A DNA stretch of 64,000 bases from JAXLYE01 sp046351595 (GTDB lineage: Bacteria > Myxococcota_A > Polyangia > Palsa-1104 > JAEUJZ01), in contig JAXLYE010000006.1 in NCBI GenBank assembly GCA_046351595.1, positions 777,581 through 841,580 on the forward strand. The letters run 5' to 3'. Shown one piece after another: positions 51,923 through 58,804 of this stretch (position 1 is the first letter of the stretch; the number at the start of each line of letters is the position of its first letter). Below the pieces are notes generated by a model. That model did not search any database. It was not told the origin of the DNA and worked only from the letters and a program-made list of their open reading frames with translations. The position numbers were made by a program, and so were the translations under genes.

Positions 51923-52552
51923 ATGCCGACCCGAGATGCGAAGCCAGCGACGAACCAGACCGCGCCGCGGCTGCCCGGCAGGCCGCCCCAGCCCGGCCTC
52001 GCGGCCGCGGTCCATCGCGCCGTGCTCGAGCTGCTGGCCGCGGGCGGCTACGCGGCGCTGTCCATGGACGCCGTGGCGGCCCGCGCGCAGGTCGCGCGGC
52101 TGACGCTGTACCGCCGCTGGCAGAGCAAGCCGCGCCTGGTCACCGCGGCGGTCGTGGACGCGCTGGGCAGCGCGCCGGCGCCCGACACGGGCTGCACCCG
52201 CAGCGATCTGCTGGCGGGGGTGCGCACGCTGAGCACGGCCTTTGCGAAGGGGCTGGGGCCGGTGCTGCCTGGCCTGGTCGCCGCGCTGGCCGCGGATCCC
52301 GCGCTAGCCCGCTCCTTCCGCGAGCAGGTGCTGATCCCGCGGCGGGCCTCGATGGCCGCGGCGCTGCGGCGCGGCATCGAGCGCGGCGAGCTGGCGCGCG
52401 ATCTCGACGTCGAGCTGGCGCTCGATCTGCTGGCGGCGCCGCTCTATTACCGCACGCTCTTCGGGCACGCGCGCGTCACGTCCCGGACCGCCGCCGAGGT
52501 CGTGGACGCAGTCCTCGCCGCCTTCACGCCCCGCCCCGCGTCTTCGTCGTAG
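51923..52552 (+). CDS. TetR/AcrR-family transcriptional regulator
   Basis: A 209-residue repressor. The N-terminal helix-turn-helix lies in VHRAVLELLAAGGYAALSMDAVAARAQVARLTLYRRWQSK (residues about 29-70), with the usual YRRW ending. The C-terminal part (ADPALARSFREQVLIPRRASM, then LDLLAAPLYYRTLFGHARV) is the TetR_C-type ligand and dimer domain. The ligand is unknown. It is divergent from the VOC lipoprotein gene, with a perfect palindrome between them, and is likely autoregulated. Confidence 0.94.
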   Translation: MPTRDAKPATNQTAPRLPGRPPQPGLAAAVHRAVLELLAAGGYAALSMDAVAARAQVARLTLYRRWQSKPRLVTAAVVDALGSAPAPDTGCTRSDLLAGVRTLSTAFAKGLGPVLPGLVAALAADPALARSFREQVLIPRRASMAAALRRGIERGELARDLDVELALDLLAAPLYYRTLFGHARVTSRTAAEVVDAVLAAFTPRPASSS

Positions 52553-52612
52553 CTACGCGATACGCGCGCCTCCGTGCGGCTCGTCGCGCGGTACGTACCC
52601 GGCTCGCAGCGA

Positions 52613-53518
52613 CTACCGGGGTGTCCCGCCGGCCGGCGCCAGCGTCTCCTGCAAGAAGTCGATGAACGCGCGCGCCTTCGCGGTCGCAAAGCGCACCGGC
52701 GGCGAGACGGCGAACACCGAGTAGCCGCTCGCTTGGAACTCCGGCAGCACCCGCACGAGCGTCCCGGCCTGCAGCGCGTCGGCGACCATGAAGTCCGGAG
52801 TCAGCAGGATCCCGATGCCGGCGAGCGCGGCGTCGCGCTGCGCGATGCCGCTGTTGATGAGCAGAGGTCCCCGTACATCGACGCTCGCTCGCTCGCCGCT
52901 CCGCTCGAACTCCCAGCGCCCGGGGGCATCGTGCAGGCTGTAGCGGAGGCACGCGTGCTGCGCGAGCTCGCGCGGGTGGCGCGGCACGCCGCGCGCAGCC
53001 AGGTACGCGGGCGAGGCGCAGAGCACGCGCGCGCCGCTCATCAGCCGGCGCGCGACCAGCGAGCTGCTCTCGAGCTGCGCGCGGATGCGCACCGCGACAT
53101 CGAAGCCCTCCTCGACGAGATCGACCATGCGATCGTTGAGCCCCACGTCGAGCTCCACATCGGGAAAGCGGCGGTGGAACGCCGGCAGCAGCGGCGACAG
53201 CCGCAGGAGCCCGAAGGACATCGGCGCGCTCACCCGCAGGACGCCGCGCGGCGAGACCCGCAGATCGCCGACCGAGCGCTCGGCCTCGTCGAGGTCGTCG
53301 AGGATCTGGGCGCAGCGCTGCAGGTAGAGCCGGCCCGCGTCGGTCAGCGAGATCCGGCGCGTCGTCCGCGCGAGGAGCTGCACGCCGAGGTGCTCCTCGA
53401 GCTGCAGCACGAGCTTGCTGATCCAGGCGGTGGTGACGGCCTGCGTGCGCGCCGCAGCGACGAAGCTACCGGCGACGGCGACCGCGCGGAAGGCGCGCAT
53501 GCCCGAGAGGACGTCCAT
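52613..53518 (-). CDS. LysR-family transcriptional regulator
   Basis: A 301-residue regulator. The winged helix at the N-terminus has MRAFRAVAVAGSFVAAARTQ and the recognition region TAWISKLVLQLEEHLGVQLLARTTRRISLT; the effector domain follows (GVLRVSAPMSFGLLRLSPLL; FDVAVRI; LCASPAYLAARGVP), as in PA0477/DsdC-like LysR proteins. I chose ATG 53518, where HTH numbering fits; the frame to 53554 runs through the operator palindrome. It is divergent from doxX and likely controls the doxX/decarboxylase operon. Confidence 0.93.
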   Translation of the reverse strand: MDVLSGMRAFRAVAVAGSFVAAARTQAVTTAWISKLVLQLEEHLGVQLLARTTRRISLTDAGRLYLQRCAQILDDLDEAERSVGDLRVSPRGVLRVSAPMSFGLLRLSPLLPAFHRRFPDVELDVGLNDRMVDLVEEGFDVAVRIRAQLESSSLVARRLMSGARVLCASPAYLAARGVPRHPRELAQHACLRYSLHDAPGRWEFERSGERASVDVRGPLLINSGIAQRDAALAGIGILLTPDFMVADALQAGTLVRVLPEFQASGYSVFAVSPPVRFATAKARAFIDFLQETLAPAGGTPR

Positions 53519-53524
53519 GCGCCC

Positions 53525-53547
53525 ATTATCAACGGTTTGTTGATAAT
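53525..53547. promoter_or_regulatory. Probable LysR operator
   Basis: ATTATCAAC-GGTTT-GTTGATAAT is a perfect 9-bp-arm palindrome just upstream of the LysR start and 56 bases before doxX. It holds the T-N11-A core expected for LysR proteins. Confidence 0.75.
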
Positions 53548-53602
53548 TCATCAACCAGACAGTGGATTGTTAACTTCGCCCGCAACCCCAAGACTGAGAG
53601 GC

Positions 53603-54067
53603 ATGACGACGACGAACCTGGCAATCCCGAGCGGGACGTTCGCGACTCGGCGCGACGTCGGCCTCTTGCTGATCCGAGCGGCGCTGGCCGGCCCCTTCCT
53701 CTACCACGGTGCGCAGAAGCTCTTCGGCTGGTTCGGAGGGAGCGGGCCCTCCGGCTTCGCCGCCTACCTGGAGGGCCTGCACATTCCGTTGCCGCTCCTA
53801 TCCGCCGTCCTGGCAGGCGCCAGCGAGTTCCTGGGCGGGGTGCTCCTGCTGAGCGGCCGGGGCTGGCCAGCCCTTGTGCCGCTGGTCTTCACGATGGCGG
53901 TCGCGATCCTGGCTTCGGCCGGACGCGGATACGACGTGCAGCACGGCGGCGTCGAGTATCCGCTGGCGCTGTTCCTCTTGCTCGTGGCGGTGTCCCTGCT
54001 CGGTGCCGGCTCGCTCCGCGCCCCGCTGCCCGGTGCGCCGCGTGCCAATACGGAGGGAGAATCATGA
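53603..54067 (+). CDS. DoxX-family membrane protein
   Basis: A 154-residue protein with four membrane segments. The first includes LLLIRAALAGPFLYHGAQKLFGWFGG, the hallmark of DoxX. Then come LLSAVLAGASEFLGGVLLL, LVPLVFTMAVAILAS and YPLALFLLLVAVSLL. DoxX proteins are linked to oxidative stress or thiol oxidation; the exact role is unknown. GAGAGG lies just before ATG 53603. Its stop overlaps the next start (ATGA). It is divergent from the LysR gene. Confidence 0.93.
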   Translation: MTTTNLAIPSGTFATRRDVGLLLIRAALAGPFLYHGAQKLFGWFGGSGPSGFAAYLEGLHIPLPLLSAVLAGASEFLGGVLLLSGRGWPALVPLVFTMAVAILASAGRGYDVQHGGVEYPLALFLLLVAVSLLGAGSLRAPLPGAPRANTEGES

Positions 54068-55104
54068 CCAAGAGACGTGACTTCATGGTCCGCGTCGCGA
54101 CCGGGCTCGCCGCGAGCCTGCCCGTCGGTGCAGCGCGTCCGCGGTACGCTCCCGCGGCCCCCGTGCCTGCGGGCGCGACGTCCGCGAGCGGGAGCGCTTC
54201 GAAGGGAGTCCTCTCGGCGAGTCCGCTCGGCCGGCGGGTCGGTCCCTCGCCCGTTCCGGCGCTGGTGCCGCCGGGCGTCATCAAGGACGGTCGGCCGATC
54301 GGCAACCTCGGCATCGATCCCGCGGTCGCCTACCCGGACGTGCGCAGCTACAGGAAGAAGCTCGGGGTGCTGCTCCCGGCGACGAACACCAGCGTCGAGC
54401 ACGAGCTCTACAGCCTGATCTTCAAGAACCAGGCGAACGGGCTGGACGGCGTCGGGCTGCACGCCGCCGGCGTCATCACCCCCAGGCCGCGGCTCCGCGA
54501 TGCGGCCGACCTCCTGGAGTACAAGCAGCAGTTCCTGAGCGGGCTGCTCGCCGCGCTCGATGCGGCGCTGCTCGCCCGGCCGCACGCGCTCCTCATGGGA
54601 ATGAGCCTGGAGCACATCCTGTATGGCCTCGCCGACATCCGCACGACCATGGCCGAGGTCACGGCGCGCTCGGGGCTGTTCTGCGCCACCTGGCACGACG
54701 CGGCGCAGGCGGCGCTCGGCAAGCTCGGCGCCCGGCGCATCGGGCTCCTGACTCCGTTCGACGCGACCGGCAACAAGAACGCCGCGCGCATGTTCGAAGA
54801 TCTCGGGTTCCAGGTCATCACCAGCGTCGGATTCGCTTGCGGGGACGCGCAGCACATCGCGCACATCCCGGACTTCGCGAAGGAGCGGGCGATCGTCGAG
54901 CACCTGGCGACTCGAGAGAACCGGCTGGACGCGGTCGTCCAGTGCGGGACCAACATGAGCCTCATCGATGTCTCGGAGCGGCTCGAGCCGAAGCTCGGGA
55001 TTCCCATCCTCGGCATCAACGCGGTGACGCTCTGGTACGCGCTCCGCGAGCTCGGGTTCAGCCAGCCGCTCGTCGGCGGCGGCCGGCTGCTGCGGGAGTT
55101 CTAG
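54064..55104 (+). CDS. Arylmalonate decarboxylase/maleate isomerase-like protein (Asp/Glu racemase superfamily), exported
   Basis: A 346-residue protein. Residues 1-25 resemble a Tat signal (KRRDFMVRVATGLAASLPVGA). After an Ala/Ser/Pro-rich linker the catalytic part starts near 98: LGVLLPATNTSVEHELYSL, RIGLLTPFDATGNKN and VVQCGTNMSLIDV, with Cys in the second half as in arylmalonate decarboxylase. The first-half Cys of racemases and isomerases is replaced by the MGMSLE segment, so a one-cysteine, decarboxylase-like chemistry is likelier than racemisation. The substrate is unknown. The start overlaps the doxX stop. It is the last gene of the LysR-controlled unit. Confidence 0.88.
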   Translation: MTKRRDFMVRVATGLAASLPVGAARPRYAPAAPVPAGATSASGSASKGVLSASPLGRRVGPSPVPALVPPGVIKDGRPIGNLGIDPAVAYPDVRSYRKKLGVLLPATNTSVEHELYSLIFKNQANGLDGVGLHAAGVITPRPRLRDAADLLEYKQQFLSGLLAALDAALLARPHALLMGMSLEHILYGLADIRTTMAEVTARSGLFCATWHDAAQAALGKLGARRIGLLTPFDATGNKNAARMFEDLGFQVITSVGFACGDAQHIAHIPDFAKERAIVEHLATRENRLDAVVQCGTNMSLIDVSERLEPKLGIPILGINAVTLWYALRELGFSQPLVGGGRLLREF

Positions 55105-55118
55105 GCTCTGTCCGACGA
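55104..55118 (+). repeat. Dispersed 15-mer, copy 2
   Basis: GGCTCTGTCCGACGA, starting at the last base of the TAG stop of the decarboxylase-like gene; 13/15 identical to the copy at 63121. Confidence 0.55.
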
Positions 55119-55235
55119 GGACCGGACTCCGGGCTGCTGCCCACGGCGCTCTGATTCCTTCACTCCGCGTCGTCGTCCCTGCGGACGGCTCGCTCACGCG
55201 GTGCCAAAGCTGCGCGACTGGGGTAGTCTGCCGGC

Positions 55236-55799
55236 ATGGCCCTGCCCTCTGCGCGCTTCGAGTTCCGCCTCACCCTGTCCGATGCCGATCGAGGCGTCTC
55301 CGTACAGCAGCCCGCCGTCGTCGCGCGCCACCCGTCCGAGACCGCCGAGCACCTGATCCTGCGCGTGCTCGCCTTCTGCCTGCTGTTCGAAGAGCGCCTG
55401 GAGTTTGGCCCCGGGCTGTCCGATCCGGAAGCCGCGGATCTGGTGGCCCGTGATCTGACCGGGCGCATCACCACCTGGATCGAGTGCGGCGCCGCGGACC
55501 CGGACAAGGTGCGCAAGGTGCTCCTGCACAATACCGATGCGTCGGTGCACGCGGTGCTCTGCGAGCCGCGCCGGTACGACGAGCTTGCGGCCGGCATCGC
55601 CGCTTGGAAGAAGCCCCCGCGCGGGCGCAGCCGCCTCGGCGTCTGGGTGATCGATCGCGAGCTGGTCGCGGCGCTGGCCGCGCGCGAGGAGCGGCGGCAG
55701 ACCTGGACCGTGACGCTCGTCGGCGGCCACGCCTATGTCGAGGCGGACGGGCTGTCCGTGGACGGCCCGATCGAGACCACCTGGCCGCTCGCGGACTGA
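55236..55799 (+). CDS. YaeQ family protein
   Basis: A 187-residue protein of the YaeQ family (PD-(D/E)XK-like fold, function unclear). Typical segments: ARFEFRLTLSDADRGV near the start, ARHPSETAEHLILRVLAFCLLFEERLEFG, then GRITTWIECGAADPDKVRKV and the end YVEADGLSVDGPIETTWPL. The length is standard (about 180). It stands alone, followed by a short tandem repeat and broken genes. Confidence 0.94.
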   Translation: MALPSARFEFRLTLSDADRGVSVQQPAVVARHPSETAEHLILRVLAFCLLFEERLEFGPGLSDPEAADLVARDLTGRITTWIECGAADPDKVRKVLLHNTDASVHAVLCEPRRYDELAAGIAAWKKPPRGRSRLGVWVIDRELVAALAAREERRQTWTVTLVGGHAYVEADGLSVDGPIETTWPLAD

Positions 55800-55840
55800 G
55801 CGGAGCTCACTTCGCCGGGCGCGCGAGAAGGGAGGCGCCA

Positions 55841-55876
55841 GATCGACCGTGAGATCGACCGTGAGATCGACCGTGA
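55841..55876. repeat. Perfect 12-bp tandem repeat (3 copies)
   Basis: GATCGACCGTGA repeats three times exactly, just after the yaeQ gene and before the AraC remnant. Non-coding. Confidence 0.9.
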
Positions 55877-55912
55877 GTCTGTCGCCAGAACCGACGCAGA
55901 TCGGCCTCCGCC

Positions 55913-56158
55913 TCACCGAACCCCGCGCTCGTCCGCGCGCTTCAGGAAGGTGCCCAGCGTAAGCCCGACGAGCTCCCGGAAGTCGTTGATAAGGTGCGCC
56001 TGATCGTAGTAGCCCGCGTCCGCGGCAATGCGTACCCAGTCCTTCGAGGTTGCCGCCAGCCGCACGGCACGCTGCAGGCGCACGCTCCGCGCGAAATCCT
56101 TCGACCCGATGCCGACGCTCTCCGAGAAGGCGCGGCGGAGGTGCCGTGCCGTGACGGC
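55913..56158 (-). pseudogene. AraC-family regulator remnant (C-terminal HTH)
   Basis: One frame encodes ARHLRRAFSESVGIGSKDFA, RSVRLQRAVRLAATSKDW and IAADAGYYDQAHLINDFREL, ending VGLTLGTFLKRADERGVR, the DNA-binding half of an AraC/XylS regulator with its second helix-turn-helix. The N-terminal effector domain and the start codon are missing; the frame is blocked by a stop at 56162-56164. The break point coincides with the 5' end of the SDR fragment on the other strand. Confidence 0.8.
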
Positions 56159-56562
56159 ACTTCAAGGCCCGCGGCACGGGCGCGATTGTGAACGTATCGT
56201 CGCTTCTCGGTCGTACCCCGCTGCCGCCGCGCGCCGCCTATGCCGCGGCACAATCCGCAATGATGTCGATCTCGGAGGCGTTCCGTATCGAGCTCGCAGG
56301 CTCGCACCCCAACCTCCGCGTGGGGGTCGTCTACCCCGGCCGGATCGCGACCGACTTCGGCCAGAACGCGCTGGGTCAGCGTCTGCCCGATAGCGGCAGG
56401 CTCCCCGCCGAGGTCGTCGCCGTCCTCAACGGCGCGACGCAGACCGCGGCGGAGGTCGCGCATGTGGTGTGCGAAGCGGCCCTGAGCGGCCGCGGGGACG
56501 TCTATACGCAGCCGAACGCGTTCACGCGCGTGCGGGAGTACCAGCAGAGGCAGCCGGGATGA
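56155..56562 (+). pseudogene. Short-chain dehydrogenase remnant (C-terminal part)
   Basis: The frame starts inside the SDR fold: HFKARGTGAIVNVSSLLG (catalytic Ser region), RAAYAAAQSAMMSISEAF (active-site Tyr, but Gln in place of the Lys of Y-x-x-x-K) and VGVVYPGRIATDFG. The Rossmann TGxxxGxG part is absent; a stop (TGA 56152) lies just ahead. About half the usual 250 residues remain. It overlaps the GNAT gene tail by 41 bases. GTG 56188 could start a short product, but it cannot bind NAD(P) normally. Confidence 0.8.
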
Positions 56563-57139
56563 CGACGCCCGCGCTCCTGGCTGACCCGTCAGCGACGGGA
56601 AGGTGCAGCGCCACCACGACCCAGTCGTCCGTGGCGTCGCGGTAGCGCAGCTCCTCGACGAAGCCGACGCGCGCGTGCGCGCGCAGCGAGCGCGGGTTGC
56701 GCACCGAGATCTCGGTGACGCAGGCGTCGTACGAACCGGCGAAGCGCGCGCGGTGCTCCGCGTACAGCGCGTCGAACACACCGCAGCCGCGGAAGCGCTC
56801 GGCGACGCAGATCTGGCCCATCACGTAGTAGCGGCCGAGGCGCTCCCGGCGCTCCCGGCTCTCCTCGATGCGCGCGAACATCGGCTCCAGGATCGGCAGC
56901 AGCACGCGGCAGGACGGCGCCATCGACAGCGCATAGCCCGCGAGCCCGCCGTCGTCGTCGCGGGCCACGACGTGCGGCAGCTCGCGGTGCATCGCGCGCA
57001 GGATCGCCTCGGTGTGCTCGACGGTGACGAAGCCGTCGGCGCTGTGCGCGCGGTTTGACCGCTGCAGCTCGAGGATCGCGCGCAGGTCCGCCTCCTCGGC
57101 GAGGCCGGTGCGGAAGGTCGGCCCGGGGTGGGTCTGCAT
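56522..57139 (-). CDS. GNAT-family N-acetyltransferase
   Basis: A 205-residue GNAT protein. The strand and motif A region has YYVMGQICVAERFRGCGVFDALYAEHR (acetyl-CoA loop V-x-x-x-x-R-x-x-G-x-G), and SVRNPRSLRAHARVGFVEE forms motif B. The N-terminus has FRTGLAEEADLRAILELQRSN. The substrate is unknown. The last 12 or so residues overlap the SDR remnant on the other strand and may be a new tail gained by the rearrangement. Start ATG 57139. Confidence 0.9.
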   Translation of the reverse strand: MQTHPGPTFRTGLAEEADLRAILELQRSNRAHSADGFVTVEHTEAILRAMHRELPHVVARDDDGGLAGYALSMAPSCRVLLPILEPMFARIEESRERRERLGRYYVMGQICVAERFRGCGVFDALYAEHRARFAGSYDACVTEISVRNPRSLRAHARVGFVEELRYRDATDDWVVVALHLPVADGSARSAGVVIPAASAGTPARA

Positions 57140-57401
57140 GGCCTCAGCCTAGCGCAGCCGGCCGCTGCGCCGCGCGCCGAGTCCGAGAGCTCGACGAGCG
57201 AGCGGGACTTGTAGGCGACCTCGCGCGTGCCCTTGCTGACGCGCGCGCGGCCCAAGCAGACCCGGAGGCTTGCAGCAATGCGGGTAACTCCGGAGCAAGG
57301 GCGCTAGAGGCAGAATCCGGAGGGTCGGCTCGCCTTCATGGGGCACATCGACCTGGCCTGGACCTACAGCTGTCTTGATTCATTTGTAGGATGCCCGCAA
57401 A

Positions 57402-57414
57402 TCAGATTATCTGA
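57402..57414. promoter_or_regulatory. Small palindrome before a LysR gene
   Basis: TCAGA-TTA-TCTGA lies 7 bases before the ATG of the LysR gene, in a locally AT-rich stretch. It is a candidate autoregulatory site. Confidence 0.45.
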
Positions 57415-57421
57415 AGCTTCC

Positions 57422-58342
57422 ATGGATCTTTTGGCGCAGATAGAGATCTTTGTAAAAGTAGTCGAATCTGGGAATCTTTCGGCGGCGGCCAAGGCGCTGC
57501 GACTGTCTCTGCCTACGGTCAGCCGTCAGCTCTCGGCGCTCGAGGCGACGCTCGGTGGCACGCTGCTGATCCGCACCACCCGCACGCTGACGATGACCGA
57601 GGAGGGCCGCCGCTATTACGATCACTGCCTGCGCGTGCTGCATGAGGTCGAAGAGGCGCAGAGCAGCGTGCGCTCTGGCACCGTGATCACCGGGCTGTTG
57701 ACCGTGACCGCGGCGGTCACGTTCGGACTGGCGCGAGTCAGCCCGCACCTGCCGTCCCTGCTCGCCGCGCATCCGGGCTTGCGGGTCGATCTGCGGCTCG
57801 AGGATCGCCTCGTCGATCTCGCCACCGAGGGGGTCGATATCGCCATTCGCGGCGGCTCGCCGCTGCCGGACACAAACTCCCTGATTGCCCGCCCGCTCAC
57901 CACCTATCAGCGGGTCGTCGTCGCGAGCCCCGCGTATCTGCAGCGCCGCGGGATCCCGGCGGCCCCGGGCGACCTGGCGATCCATGACGTGCTCACCCAC
58001 CTGGGCGCTTCGGGAGTCGCGGATAGCTGGCATTTCACAAAGGACGGCATCGAATCCGTAAGCAAAGTCCGCGGCCCCCTACGTACCAATGCGGTGTACG
58101 CACTGAGGGACAGCGCAGTGGCAGGTCTGGGCCTGGCCATGCTGCCTGACTGGCTGGTGGCTGCGGATGTTGCCGCCGGACGGCTCAAGGTTCTGCTGCA
58201 GGGCTTTACGAGCAGGCCCATCGTGGTCAGCGCCGTGCATCGCTCAGAGCTCCGCGGGACGCCGCGCGTAAGGGCGTTCATCGAGCACCTGGCGCGGGAG
58301 TACGAGCGAGAGGCAGCGGCGCAGCCAACGAGCGACCGCTGA
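57422..58342 (+). CDS. LysR-family transcriptional regulator
   Basis: A 306-residue regulator. The N-terminal HTH reads IEIFVKVVESGNLSAAAKAL, then LPTVSRQLSALEATLGGTLLIRTTRTL. The effector domain has TVTAAVTFGLARVSPHLPSLL, VDIAIRGGSPLPDTNS and VVASPAYLQRRGIPA. ATG 57422 fits the family start; the frame back to 57338 would add 28 unusual residues. No target gene is obvious: the GNAT gene upstream is divergent (about 280 bases away) and the cytochrome gene follows 460 bases later. Confidence 0.93.
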   Translation: MDLLAQIEIFVKVVESGNLSAAAKALRLSLPTVSRQLSALEATLGGTLLIRTTRTLTMTEEGRRYYDHCLRVLHEVEEAQSSVRSGTVITGLLTVTAAVTFGLARVSPHLPSLLAAHPGLRVDLRLEDRLVDLATEGVDIAIRGGSPLPDTNSLIARPLTTYQRVVVASPAYLQRRGIPAAPGDLAIHDVLTHLGASGVADSWHFTKDGIESVSKVRGPLRTNAVYALRDSAVAGLGLAMLPDWLVAADVAAGRLKVLLQGFTSRPIVVSAVHRSELRGTPRVRAFIEHLAREYEREAAAQPTSDR

Positions 58343-58804
58343 GCGCCGCTGCGTGGTGCGGAGCGCTGCGAAGCGGCGCTGACGCGGCACCGCGCGGTAA
58401 CACCGCCAGCGGCCACGCCCCATTCTTGTCGGGTGCGAAACAGAGTGTTTTGTGCCTTGCAACAGTCGTCTATCTGCAATGCAACGAAGAACAGACTCAG
58501 CGACGGTAAATAGCGCGCCGGGGTCCTCCCTGCGCGGCTCCTGAATCGGCTCCTGGCAGTGCCCGCGCCCTGTAACCAGGGCTCCTCCGACGCATCCCAC
58601 TTGTTAACGAGCTGGCTCGCGCCGAAGCGAATCGGCACTCCTCTGCCGGACGGAGTCTGTCTGGCGACGAAACCTGTCTGCTCTGAAGAGAGGAAGTGCA
58701 CCCACCCTACAAAGGAGATCGGAGACAAGAGAGAGCATCGTCCCGTCAGTCTGTGCAGCCCGCTCGGATCTCGGGAGGGCTTCTTACCTGCTTGGAGGAG
58801 AAGA
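58343..58804. other. 462-bp gap, no gene seen
   Basis: Less GC-rich than the genes. It contains a small perfect hairpin GCCCTG(TAAC)CAGGGC at 58567-58582 and the third copy of the dispersed 15-mer. It ends with a good ribosome site for the cytochrome gene. It may include that gene's promoter and a long leader. Confidence 0.5.
58653..58667 (+). repeat. Dispersed 15-mer, copy 3
   Basis: GAGTCTGTCTGGCGA, 13/15 identical to the copy at 63121, in the leader region of the cytochrome gene. Confidence 0.5.

Noticed and set aside
55942..56781. 279-residue minus-strand open frame
   Set aside because: It reads across the AraC remnant in the wrong frame and antisense to the SDR remnant; only the other frame shows AraC homology.
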